Source: RPQK01 sp041946865
GTDB taxonomy: Bacteria; Acidobacteriota; UBA6911; RPQK01
Direction of reading: 5' to 3'
Length of the DNA: 30,393 bases
Assembly: GCA_041946865.1 (NCBI GenBank)
Contig: JBHGBF010000037.1
Coordinates: 1 to 30,393, forward strand
Shown: positions 1 to 8,036 of the stretch, one piece after another
Numbering within the stretch: the stretch's first letter is position 1
Layout: every line of letters begins with the position of its first letter
Position numbers and translations under genes: made by a program
Notes under the pieces: model-generated
Told to the model about the DNA's origin: nothing
What the model saw: only the letters and a program-made list of their open reading frames with translations
Databases searched by the model: none

Positions 1-51
1 CAACTGCGGTTCGAAAAAGCCCGCCTGAAGCGGCACTACAAACAAGACTGA
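1..51 (+). CDS. C-terminal end of an unknown protein (partial)
   Basis: The first 51 bases read as 16 open codons followed by TGA in frame 1, giving a basic tail that ends in LKRHYKQD. The gene begins outside the window. The tail is too short to name a family. It is followed by a 78-base gap with a promoter and then tatA on the same strand, so it is probably the gene preceding the Tat genes. The frame could be open by chance over so short a stretch, so the call is tentative. Confidence 0.4.
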   Translation, partial: QLRFEKARLKRHYKQD

Positions 52-73
52 GGGATTACTCCTACTACTCCGG

Positions 74-103
74 TTGACTTGTTTTGGGGGCATAGAATAC
101 ACT
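74..103 (+). promoter_or_regulatory. Putative sigma-70 promoter of tatA-tatC
   Basis: TTGACT at 74-79 and TACACT at 98-103 are separated by 18 bases, matching 5/6 and 4/6 of the -35 and -10 consensus. The predicted transcript would start near 110, just ahead of a purine-rich AAGGGAG (112-118) lying 11 bases before the tatA ATG. That leaves an almost leaderless message, so the true start may differ. Called by eye only. Confidence 0.4.
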
Positions 104-129
104 GAATCCGCAAGGGAGCCGAGCAATCG

Positions 130-345
130 ATGTGGAATATTGGTTTTCCTGAACTGGTCGTCATCTTTATCATCGCACTCCTGGTCTTCGGCCCCAGAAA
201 GCTGCCGGAACTGGGAAAGACACTGGGGAAGGGCTTAGCCGAATTCAAGCGGGCTTCCAACGAACTGAAACGGACCTGGGAAGACGAAGTGCGGGCGGAG
301 GAAGACGAGCTGAGGAGGATTCAGCGCGACATCAACAGCGACTGA
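130..345 (+). CDS. tatA: Sec-independent protein translocase subunit TatA/TatB-like
   Basis: This 71-residue protein has the TatA/B plan: a short N-terminal transmembrane helix (about residues 5-20), the hinge FGPRKLPEL, an amphipathic helix (about 28-50) and a charged tail rich in Glu and Arg. TatA-type subunits form the size-variable element that lets folded twin-arginine precursors cross the inner membrane together with TatC. The GFPEL start resembles TatB while the FGPRKLPE hinge is typical of TatA. Only one such protein is seen beside tatC, so it may do both jobs, as in minimal TatAC systems, or a second copy may lie elsewhere. AAGGGAG at 112-118 could serve as its ribosome binding site. 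tatC follows after 108 bases with no obvious feature between. Confidence 0.9.
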   Translation: MWNIGFPELVVIFIIALLVFGPRKLPELGKTLGKGLAEFKRASNELKRTWEDEVRAEEDELRRIQRDINSD

Positions 346-453
346 TGCGAGTCTTCCTGGAACTGATCTCAGCCAGTACTTTTCAGTCCCGGCCGGTCAT
401 TAGTCATTCAGACTGTCTCACCCGTTCTTCCCGCACTTTCTGTGACTTGATCG

Positions 454-1575
454 ATGAAGGACACAACTAATCAAGGTCGTAACGAGGAGACAGCAACTGA
501 ATCGACCACTGACCAAACATCCCGACATTTGCCTGATCCGGCGCCGGCCGATCGGGAAGTTAATCCCGCCCCGCCGGCAGAACACCCTCCACCAGACGCC
601 GTTGGAACACTGGAGCCGGCGACCGGCGGCGACCCCTACTCAGCCGAACAGGCTTTTCGTTACGACGACGAAGGCGTGCCTGCCGAGGGATGGCCGGCGA
701 CCGCTCCTGCAGCCGGGGAGCCTGAAACGACGGTCGAACCCGCACAACCTGCAGAGCTGCCTGCCCCGCCTCCCCCTCCAAGCCCTCCCTCCGAAGAAGG
801 CGAGGCAGAGGAGGAGGGCGATGAAGAGAAAGAACTAGGCGCCCGGATGACTTTCCTCGAGCATCTGGACGAGCTCCGGAGAAGAATCCTGTACAGCATC
901 ATCGGCATGGCCGGGGGCTTTGCCGTTTGCTGGATTTTCCGGGAGCAGATTTTCGCTTTCATCCAGTATCCTATCCTCCAGGTCCTGCCGAAGCTGGTCG
1001 TCACCCGGCCGACCGAGGCTTTCACGATTTACATGAAGGTGGCGTTCGTAGGAGGCATTTTCGTGGCCGCGCCGGTCATCTTGATCCAGGTCTGGATGTT
1101 CATTGCCCCCGGCCTGTATCGGCGTGAAAGACGCTTCGTGCTGCCTTTTCTCCTGAGCTCTACTACGTTGTTCCTTCTCGGCGGGGCGTTTGCTTACTAC
1201 ATCGTGCTGCCCCCTGCCCTGAGGTTCCTGATCCTCGACTTTGGCGCTCAGTTCACCCCGATGATCACCGCTGAAGATTACTTCGACCTGGTGTTCATCA
1301 TCATCGTGGGCATGGGCGCGGTGTTTCAGCTGCCCGTCCTCATTGCCTTTCTGTCAATGTTCGGGCTCATCACTCCACGCTTCCTTTGGAAGAACTTCCG
1401 GTACGCGTTTTTGCTGATCACCATCGCCGCCGCAGTCGTTTCTCCGACTACGGACCCGTTCAACCTGCTCCTGTGGACGGGTCCGATGGTGATTCTATAC
1501 ATGGTCGGGATCATTGTTTCCTGGGTCTTCAAGCGCAGGCGCGCCCGGAAGGAAGCCGCGGAAGCGGCGGGGTAA
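454..1575 (+). CDS. tatC: Sec-independent protein translocase TatC with long acidic/proline-rich N-terminal extension
   Basis: TatC is the polytopic inner-membrane receptor for twin-arginine signal peptides. The TatC core starts near residue 132 with MTFLEHLDELRRR, the conserved cytoplasmic N-terminal motif, and continues with about six membrane helices, including SPTTDPFN before the last ones, to a basic tail. The core alone is about 240 residues, the normal family length. The first 131 residues are extra: low complexity, rich in Pro, Ala and Glu, ending in a strongly acidic stretch, and probably a disordered cytoplasmic tail. An in-frame TGA at 448-450 makes ATG 454 the first possible start, but no good ribosome binding site precedes it. 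The internal ATG at 847 would give a standard TatC, so the extension rests on continuous reading frame only. Confidence 0.92.
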   Translation: MKDTTNQGRNEETATESTTDQTSRHLPDPAPADREVNPAPPAEHPPPDAVGTLEPATGGDPYSAEQAFRYDDEGVPAEGWPATAPAAGEPETTVEPAQPAELPAPPPPPSPPSEEGEAEEEGDEEKELGARMTFLEHLDELRRRILYSIIGMAGGFAVCWIFREQIFAFIQYPILQVLPKLVVTRPTEAFTIYMKVAFVGGIFVAAPVILIQVWMFIAPGLYRRERRFVLPFLLSSTTLFLLGGAFAYYIVLPPALRFLILDFGAQFTPMITAEDYFDLVFIIIVGMGAVFQLPVLIAFLSMFGLITPRFLWKNFRYAFLLITIAAAVVSPTTDPFNLLLWTGPMVILYMVGIIVSWVFKRRRARKEAAEAAG

Positions 1576-1667
1576 ACAACCGGAAAAGGCTCGCCCCCGC
1601 CGTACTGCCCACGATGCCAGGTGTAGCGGGGCCGCTTCGCCAGTGCTTTCTTGCGGAATCAGGTTGA

Positions 1668-1698
1668 CCTTCCGGAGGTCCTTATGGACCTGGGAAGG
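1668..1698. terminator. Hairpin between convergent tatC and the SurA-like gene
   Basis: CCTTCC and AGGTCC (1668-1681) pair with GGACCT and GGAAGG (1686-1698) around a TTAT loop, with a small internal loop between the two stem halves. It sits in the 169-base gap between two genes whose 3' ends face each other, which fits a bidirectional transcription stop. No run of T follows on either strand, so it is not a textbook intrinsic terminator. The rest of this gap (1576-1744) shows nothing else. Confidence 0.4.
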
Positions 1699-1744
1699 GC
1701 AGACTGAAGGTCGACCTATCCTCCTGAGCAGTTCGCCGCCTGAC

Positions 1745-2884
1745 TTACATTCCCGCCTGCATCTCGGCGGCGTCGTACTCTTTTTTGAATTCCGGGGCGA
1801 CGTAGATATAACTCTGGGAACGCAGATCGTCGAGGAATTCCTTCAGCTCGGGGGCGGCCTTTTTCTGATACAGCTCGTTTTGAATGATGGGCCGGACTTC
1901 CGCGAGAGGCTTCACCACGTTCTCTTTCTTGTTGACCAGTTTGACGATCTGGAAGCCGTAGTCGGTCTCGATCACATCGCTGATTTCGCCCGGTTTCATC
2001 TGGAAGACGACGGCTTCAAGGGCCGGGGCCATTGATCCCTTCTTGAAAGTTCCGATGTTGCCGCCGCGGGAGGCAGTCGGGCCTTCGGAGCTTTTCTTGG
2101 CCTCGTCTTCAAAAGCCGCTCCTGCTTTCAGCCGAGCCAGGACCTCCTCCGCGTGCTTTCGCACCTGGGCTTTGTCCTTGCCTTCTGTGAGAAACAGGAT
2201 TTCCGCCAGCTCGACCTCGGCCGGCTCCGTAAACCGCTGCAGGTTCTGCTTATAGTAAGCCTCAACTTCGGGCGTCAGGAGCGTCAGTTTGCTGTACACG
2301 AACTGCTCGACCAGAGTCCGGACGGTCATCTCCCGCTTCATCTGTGCGCGTAGCTGGTCCAGAGAGGAGCCATGTTGTCTCAGAACCTGGTCGAACACAT
2401 CCATGTTGGGGAAGCCGTTCTTTTTCCGCAGTTCTTCGAGGTTGGCCGCAACTTCGACGTCCATGTTGGCGGTTATCCCGAGCTCTTCTGCTTTTTGAAC
2501 CATCATCTTGCTCTCGATGAGGTTTCTAAGCAGTCGGCCTCGTTGCTTCTCCACCTCCTGATTCAAAGCCTGTTGATCCCGAATGTCCTCGGCCAGCTGA
2601 TTGCGGAGAGTGCGGAGCTCCTTGTTGAAGTCGGAGAGCGTGATGATCTCGTTGTTCACCTTGGCCACAATCTCATCAAGAACAATGACGTCCTTCTGGT
2701 CCGGGCTCTGGCTTGCAGGAGGCGTTTGGGTCCTGCTCGGGCTCGGGACCTGGCCTGGTGTCTGACTCTGCGGCGGCGGGGCCGGCCGGGCGGTCTGGCT
2801 CCAGGCAGACGGCGCCGCAAAAGCGAGGAGAAGAATTGCCGCCACTATCACGGGCAGCTGTCTCCAGCTATTCGCCTTTCTCAT
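1745..2884 (-). CDS. Periplasmic peptidylprolyl isomerase, SurA/PpiC type
   Basis: This 379-residue exported protein has a signal peptide (MRKANSW, hydrophobic core, cleavage near AWSQ), a Pro/Gln-rich linker, a SurA-like N-terminal helical chaperone region (about residues 65-200, VNNEIITLSDFNKEL), and one parvulin domain (about 215-325, with ASRGGNIGTF and VIETDYGFQIVKL). Such proteins catalyse prolyl isomerisation and escort outer-membrane proteins through the periplasm. E. coli SurA has two parvulin domains; here I see one. The open frame extends to a TTG at 2902, but GGAGG lies 7-8 bases before the ATG at 2884, so that start is chosen. It overlaps the end of the upstream parvulin lipoprotein gene by 17 bases, implying co-transcription and probably translational coupling. 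Confidence 0.88.
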   Translation of the reverse strand: MRKANSWRQLPVIVAAILLLAFAAPSAWSQTARPAPPPQSQTPGQVPSPSRTQTPPASQSPDQKDVIVLDEIVAKVNNEIITLSDFNKELRTLRNQLAEDIRDQQALNQEVEKQRGRLLRNLIESKMMVQKAEELGITANMDVEVAANLEELRKKNGFPNMDVFDQVLRQHGSSLDQLRAQMKREMTVRTLVEQFVYSKLTLLTPEVEAYYKQNLQRFTEPAEVELAEILFLTEGKDKAQVRKHAEEVLARLKAGAAFEDEAKKSSEGPTASRGGNIGTFKKGSMAPALEAVVFQMKPGEISDVIETDYGFQIVKLVNKKENVVKPLAEVRPIIQNELYQKKAAPELKEFLDDLRSQSYIYVAPEFKKEYDAAEMQAGM

Positions 2885-3827
2885 CACTTTTCCTCCAATC
2901 AAACTGAAGATTCGAATCCAGGATTTCTATCGACGCTGACTTGAGCAGTTCTTCCACGTACTTCTCGAGCTGCGTTCTTTCGTACTGTGCCAGCATCTTT
3001 TCGTAAATATCTTTCTGAACTTCATGGAAGGCTTGCGTATGCTTCGGGATGAGCTCCTCAACCATGAAGATATGGTAACCGTGCTCGCTTCGGAAAACCG
3101 GACTGACGTCACCCGGCTTTAAGCGAAAAATCACCTTCTCGAACTCTTCCGGGAGATCGCCCAGCTCAAACGTGCCGAGATCTCCTGACCGGTGGGCCGT
3201 CAATCCCTCGGAGCGCTCCTTCGCCACACGCCGGAAGGTCGCGAAGTCCCTGCGACGCAGCTTTTTGCGCAGTTCCAACGCCGACTCTTCCTTTGACACC
3301 AGGATCTCGAGTACGTGAACCCTGTCATCGACCACAAACTCAGCCTGATGGTCCTGGTAGTACTTCTCCATCTCGGACAACCCTATTTTCGGGGCTTCCA
3401 CGAGCTTCTGTCGCAAGTACTTTTCGACCCGGAGCAGGTTACGCAGGTCTTCTGTGTTGGCGTCCAGCTCGGATTGGTTTCGTCCGCCCGGCGAGCCGAA
3501 ATGCTGCTGGAGCTCTTCGTCACTGACCTCCACGCCGGCTTTAACCGCGGCTTCAAGCAGCACCTGATCGACCAGGAATTCCCGAAAAATGTCCTTCTCG
3601 GGGACCGGGACGAGGTAGTCCTCAAGGTCGAATTCCTTCAGCCTGACAAAGGCTTCAAACTTCGACCGGTGCAACTCGCGGCCGTTTATGATCGCGATGA
3701 CGGGATCTTTCGGCTGTTCAGCTGCCTGCTCCTTCCTGGCTCTCTGGCACGAGACTGGCAGGACGGCGACAACGAGCAGAAGAACCGAGCCCGCCAATGC
3801 CGCAACTCTCTGCCTGGATAACCACAT
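2868..3827 (-). CDS. Parvulin-type peptidylprolyl isomerase, probable lipoprotein
   Basis: From ATG 3827 the product has 319 residues. The N-terminus MWLSRQRV, a hydrophobic stretch and LPVSC (Cys27) form a signal peptide with an atypical but plausible lipobox, so the protein is probably membrane-anchored and periplasmic. A SurA-like helical region (about 40-170, IINGRELHRSKFEAF) precedes one PpiC domain (about 175-275, with HVLEILVSKEESA, SGDLGTFELGDLP and EHGYHIFMVEE). The frame stays open back to 4058, but that extension has no signal peptide and runs into the 3' end of mfd, so it is rejected. Together with the next gene it forms a pair of parvulins behind mfd. Substrates are presumably outer-membrane proteins; this is inferred from the family. 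Confidence 0.85.
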   Translation of the reverse strand: MWLSRQRVAALAGSVLLLVVAVLPVSCQRARKEQAAEQPKDPVIAIINGRELHRSKFEAFVRLKEFDLEDYLVPVPEKDIFREFLVDQVLLEAAVKAGVEVSDEELQQHFGSPGGRNQSELDANTEDLRNLLRVEKYLRQKLVEAPKIGLSEMEKYYQDHQAEFVVDDRVHVLEILVSKEESALELRKKLRRRDFATFRRVAKERSEGLTAHRSGDLGTFELGDLPEEFEKVIFRLKPGDVSPVFRSEHGYHIFMVEELIPKHTQAFHEVQKDIYEKMLAQYERTQLEKYVEELLKSASIEILDSNLQFDWRKSDEKGE

Positions 3828-3990
3828 ACACTCACTACCGCCGGGCGGCGGATTAGTTACAGAGCCGTGAGCGGAGCGTTTTCCGCAAAGCAACCCGGCT
3901 GTGCCCGCCCCCACCGAACGCGCCCGGCCGCTCCGCAGGTATTGCTCCGCGCGCACTGTAACTGGAACAATACGGGCTCCCTTGAACCGC

Positions 3991-6900
3991 TTATTGTAGC
4001 ATAGCGATTTCGCCCATGACCTCGCGCAGAGCCTGGAAGACATCCGACGGGCGACCACCGGGCGGGACCGCCAGCGACAAGACCCCCTCCGGGCTCAGTG
4101 ACAGCCGGGGTTCACGACGCATGAACTGGACGAGGCGTTGCGGCGATATCGGCGTGTCTTCTCTGAACTTGATCAGGATCTTGTCGTGGCGCCGGTCAAG
4201 TGACAGGATCCGCAAACGTTGCGCGAACAGGCGCAGGGCAGCGTATTCGAACAGGTTGCTTACCGCACGCGGATACTTGCCGAACCGGTCGACCACTTCT
4301 TCCCCCAGATTCTTGATGGCGTTCTCCTCGCGCACCGAAGAGAGGCGCTTGTACAGCCACAGTCTTAAGTTCGCGTCAAGGATATAGTGCTCGGGGATCT
4401 GAATGTCGACACCCAGGTCAATCGTGGTCTGAACTTCCTCGACGGCCGGCTCGCCCTTCAGTTCCCGGATCGTCTGCTCGAGGAGTTTCACGTAAAGGTC
4501 AAACCCGACGGCGTTGATATGGCCGTGCTGCTCGCCGCCCAGCAGGTTCCCTGCCCCGCGGATTTCCAGATCGAGGGCCGCAATCCGAAAACCGGCGCCG
4601 AGGTCGCTGAACTCCTTGATGGCCGCCAGTCGCTTGCGGGCATCGCTGGTCAGAGTTTCTTCGGAAGGGATCAAAAGGTAGGCATACGCCCGGCGGTTTG
4701 ACCGACCCACGCGACCCCTGAGCTGGTAGAGCTGGGCCAGGCCGAACCGCTCGGCCTGGTTGACGATCAGCGTGTTAGCCCGCGGGATGTCGAGCCCGTT
4801 TTCAATGATGGTCGTCGAGACCAACACGTCATACTTGTAGTTCATGAAATCCAGCATGACCTCTTCCAGCTGGCTCTCGCGCATTTGGCCATGCCCGACG
4901 GCTACCCTGGCCTCAGGCACAATCTCCTGAACCATCTTGGCTATTGAGTAGATCGTCTCAACCGAGTTGTGCAGGAAAAGCACCTGGCCCTGGCGCTTTA
5001 ATTCGAGGTCGATGGCGCTGCGGATAATGTTGCGGCTGAACTTGACCACAACGGTTTGGATGGCCAGGCGGTCTTTGGGCGGGGTCTCGATGATTGAGAG
5101 ATCCCTCAGACCGACCAGAGACATGTTCAAGGTGCGCGGGATGGGCGTCGCCGAGAGCGTCAACACGTCGACCTTGGTTTTCAACTGCTTGAGCCGTTCT
5201 TTCTGACTCACGCCAAACCGCTGTTCTTCATCGATAACCAGGAGGCCGAGATCGCGGAATCTGACGTCCTTGGAAAGGAGGCGATGAGTGCCGACCAGGA
5301 TGTCCACGAGGCCGAGCGCCGTGTCTTTAACGACCTGGCGAATCTCCTGGCGGTTCCTGAAGCGGCTGATCATCTCGATCCTGACCGGGAACGCCTGGAA
5401 CCTCTGTCTGAAGGTGTTGTAGTGCTGAAAGGCCAGGACCGTGGTGGGCGCCAGGATGGCCACCTGCTTGCCATCGTTCACCGCCTTGAAGGCCGCCCGC
5501 ATCGCGACTTCGGTTTTCCCATACCCCACATCTCCGCAGACCAGCCGGTCCATGGGGCGCGGCGTTTCCATGTCCCGCTTCGTGTCCTGGATAGCGGCGT
5601 GCTGGTCCGGCGTCTCCTCGAATTCAAAGGCCTGGTCGAACTCCTTGACGAGACCGTCATCGGGGGAGAAAGCGTGTCCCTGCGCCATCTCGCGGCGAGC
5701 GTACAACTTCAGCAAGTCCTCGGCCAGCTCCCGCATCGAGCTTTTGACACGTGACTTGGTCTTTTCCCACGACGTACCACCCAATCGGTCCAGCGTGGGC
5801 GCCGCCTCGCCGGCCCCGCTGTACTTCTGGATGAGATCCAAACGATCGATCGGGACGTACAGCTTGGCTTCGTCCCGGTACGCCAGCTCGACAAATTCCC
5901 GCAGATTGTCTCCCACGCCGAGGTGCTTAAGCCCACGGAACAGCCCCAGGCCATGGTCGACATGAACGACATAATCGCCGACTTTCAAGTCTTTGAAATC
6001 GGAGAGAAAGGCGGCGGGGACTTCACGTGGGCCAGGTTTTCGTACGGCAGGCCGCAGCTCGCTCTCTTCAAAAACGTTGTCCTGCGTCAGGACATGCAGC
6101 CCCAGCGAGTCGGAGAAAAAGCCTTCAGACAGTTTCCCCTGCATGATCGTGACCGATCGTCGAATCCTGCTGACTGCAGCACATTCCTCAAAGTCGCCGT
6201 CACAGAAACCGGCGCCGACGTCATACTCTCTAAAGATGTCGGCCAGGCGCTCGGCCAGTCCTTTGGAACTGAGCACGAACACGATGCGATCGCCTTTGCT
6301 GCGCCACCGGCTGACGTCCGCAAGCAGTTCCTGGACCCGCCCGTGATATTTGCGCTCCAGGTGGAAATCGAGCGGGGCGGTCTCGGTGTCCTGGTCGACG
6401 AGTGCGTTGATCCTGTAGACGGTTCGTTCGGCAGTCTCCCGCTGGAACCATTCAGGCGAGAAGAACAGCCTTTCTGGAGGAAGGACCAGATCCCCAGCCA
6501 ACTGGTGGTCTTCGTAATCCCTTTGAAATCCTTCCAGGAGGTTCTTCCATTCGTTCAGGAACTGGTCCGGCGAGGGCAGTACTATGGCAGGAGAGGAACC
6601 GGCTTGCGCCAAATAGTCGAACAGACTGTAGCGATTATCGACAACCAGCGGGAACAGGTATTCAAAGCCGTTGAAGAGCTCCTGGTTCTCGCTGAATTGC
6701 AGTTTCTCAGCGAGGCTGTCCGCAAACCGGACTTCGTTCCAGAACTCCGGCGCCCGGTCGTGCCACACGGAAATGTCGTGTTCCGTCAGCGACCATTCGC
6801 GCATCGGCACGACGTCCATCTGAGGAACAAGTCCCGTGGAACGTTGGGTGGCAGGGTCAAAGGTTCGGATCGATTCAATCTCGTCTCCAAAAAACTCGAT

Positions 6901-7434
6901 TCGGACAGGGAGCTCCGCAGAAGGGGAGTAAACGTCAACGATCCCGCCGCGCCATGAGAACTCGCCCAACTCGGTCACGGGGTCTTCGCGCACGTAACCC
7001 AGCTGGCGCAGCCGGGTGAGCAGGTGATTCATGGGGATGAAGCCCCCAACCTCCAACCGGATACAGTTGTTCAGAAAGTCGGAGGGGGACGGCATTCGGG
7101 TGACCAGTGAAGAGAGGCTGGTCACCACGAACCCTTCAAAACCAGGCAGAATCCGCCACAGGGCGGCGGCGCGCTTCTCGAGAATCTCGGGGTGAGGCGA
7201 CAAGCCGCGATAAGGGTCGGTTTCCGCCCCGGGAACAACGACGACGCGGTCCTTCTGACTTGGCAAGAGGAAAAAGGACAGGTCTTCGGCGACTTTCTCG
7301 GCTTCTCGGTTGGTAAGGCAAAGCCAGAGGAAACAGCCCTTGCGGGCAAGATACTGCCTGGAAAAGAGAAAGGCGCTATCGGCTTCGTGCAGCCCTTTTA
7401 TGGAACCCGACTGCAAGTCAATCGCCGGAAGCAC
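3991..7434 (-). CDS. mfd: Transcription-repair coupling factor Mfd
   Basis: Mfd is the DNA translocase that removes RNA polymerase stalled at lesions and recruits UvrA. From GTG 7434 the product has 1147 residues, the normal length. Visible domains: the UvrB-like N-terminal module (to about 330, with PGAETDPYRGLSPHPEI and the WRGGIVDVYSP stretch), the RNA polymerase-interacting domain near 476-531 (LKVGDYVVHVDHGLGLFRGL), a RecG-like translocase with Walker A GDVGYGKTE (about 634-642) and DEEQ (about 735-738), motif VI LRGRVGRS, and the C-terminal TRCF domain. The frame is open to 7521, deep inside the preceding gene; the GTG at 7434 has GGAAGAGGGG just upstream and leaves a 17-base overlap, so it is preferred. 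The 163-base gap to the parvulin gene holds only GC-rich sequence with no clear signal. Confidence 0.96.
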   Translation of the reverse strand: MLPAIDLQSGSIKGLHEADSAFLFSRQYLARKGCFLWLCLTNREAEKVAEDLSFFLLPSQKDRVVVVPGAETDPYRGLSPHPEILEKRAAALWRILPGFEGFVVTSLSSLVTRMPSPSDFLNNCIRLEVGGFIPMNHLLTRLRQLGYVREDPVTELGEFSWRGGIVDVYSPSAELPVRIEFFGDEIESIRTFDPATQRSTGLVPQMDVVPMREWSLTEHDISVWHDRAPEFWNEVRFADSLAEKLQFSENQELFNGFEYLFPLVVDNRYSLFDYLAQAGSSPAIVLPSPDQFLNEWKNLLEGFQRDYEDHQLAGDLVLPPERLFFSPEWFQRETAERTVYRINALVDQDTETAPLDFHLERKYHGRVQELLADVSRWRSKGDRIVFVLSSKGLAERLADIFREYDVGAGFCDGDFEECAAVSRIRRSVTIMQGKLSEGFFSDSLGLHVLTQDNVFEESELRPAVRKPGPREVPAAFLSDFKDLKVGDYVVHVDHGLGLFRGLKHLGVGDNLREFVELAYRDEAKLYVPIDRLDLIQKYSGAGEAAPTLDRLGGTSWEKTKSRVKSSMRELAEDLLKLYARREMAQGHAFSPDDGLVKEFDQAFEFEETPDQHAAIQDTKRDMETPRPMDRLVCGDVGYGKTEVAMRAAFKAVNDGKQVAILAPTTVLAFQHYNTFRQRFQAFPVRIEMISRFRNRQEIRQVVKDTALGLVDILVGTHRLLSKDVRFRDLGLLVIDEEQRFGVSQKERLKQLKTKVDVLTLSATPIPRTLNMSLVGLRDLSIIETPPKDRLAIQTVVVKFSRNIIRSAIDLELKRQGQVLFLHNSVETIYSIAKMVQEIVPEARVAVGHGQMRESQLEEVMLDFMNYKYDVLVSTTIIENGLDIPRANTLIVNQAERFGLAQLYQLRGRVGRSNRRAYAYLLIPSEETLTSDARKRLAAIKEFSDLGAGFRIAALDLEIRGAGNLLGGEQHGHINAVGFDLYVKLLEQTIRELKGEPAVEEVQTTIDLGVDIQIPEHYILDANLRLWLYKRLSSVREENAIKNLGEEVVDRFGKYPRAVSNLFEYAALRLFAQRLRILSLDRRHDKILIKFREDTPISPQRLVQFMRREPRLSLSPEGVLSLAVPPGGRPSDVFQALREVMGEIAMLQ

Positions 7435-7957
7435 GGACCCCTCTTCCAGCCTCCCCGACCGACTGTTGCGCCGTCCCTCTGATCCGCCTGATGATATTGC
7501 TGGTGGAATGTCCCGTCTCAAAAGCTATCGAAATGACCTTTCCGCCGTGCCCCTCGACCGTCTGCCGACCCACAATCTGATCGACCGGCCAGTCACCCCC
7601 TTTCACGAGCACGTCCGGGAGCAACTCTTCGATGATTTCGTAGGGCGTTTCTTCATCAAAGAGGGTCACGAAATCAACACATTGAAGGCCGGCGATGACC
7701 TCCGACCTTTCGTCTTCGTTTTGTATGGGCCGTTCCGGGCCCTTGATCCGCCGGACAGAGGCGTCGCTGTTGAGGGCGACGACAAGCAGATCTCCTTCCG
7801 CGCGGGCCTTCTCCAGATACCGAATGTGGCCGGGGTGCAACAGGTCGAAACACCCATTTGTAAACACGATCCGTCGGCCCTCTGATCGAAGATGCTGAAA
7901 AAGATCTTTGAGTTGCGAGCGGGTTTTGATTTTTGAACGGGATGAGCTGTAGGCCAT
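7418..7957 (-). CDS. rfaE2: D-glycero-beta-D-manno-heptose 1-phosphate adenylyltransferase (RfaE2 / HldE C-terminal domain type)
   Basis: This 179-residue cytoplasmic protein is a stand-alone nucleotidyltransferase of the HldE C-terminal type. It transfers AMP to heptose 1-phosphate, making the ADP-heptose precursor of the LPS core. The signature TNGCFDLLHPGH (residues 33-44) contains the HxGH nucleotide-binding motif; NSDASVRRIKGPERP and DVLVKGGDW are also family-typical. In enterobacteria this domain is fused to a kinase (HldE); here no kinase is present in the window, so it must be encoded elsewhere. Its last bases overlap the start of mfd. The tail after IIRRIRG is longer than usual and basic. 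A glycerol-3-phosphate cytidylyltransferase is the main alternative, less likely given the PERPIQNEDER segment. Confidence 0.88.
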   Translation of the reverse strand: MAYSSSRSKIKTRSQLKDLFQHLRSEGRRIVFTNGCFDLLHPGHIRYLEKARAEGDLLVVALNSDASVRRIKGPERPIQNEDERSEVIAGLQCVDFVTLFDEETPYEIIEELLPDVLVKGGDWPVDQIVGRQTVEGHGGKVISIAFETGHSTSNIIRRIRGTAQQSVGEAGRGVRASGD

Positions 7958-8036
7958 AATCTGTCATTTGGAGCAACGGATTGCAGCGATCAACCGGTGG
8001 TAGGAACCGGGCTCAATCGCCGACCCGGTCCGGATT

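Noticed and set aside
3828..4058. Upstream extension of the parvulin lipoprotein gene
   Set aside because: It would overlap the 3' end of mfd and bury the signal peptide about 77 residues into the protein; ATG 3827 gives a normal exported protein.
5923..6957. 344-codon open frame on the plus strand
   Set aside because: Antisense to mfd, whose domains are continuous through this stretch; no signature in the antisense product.
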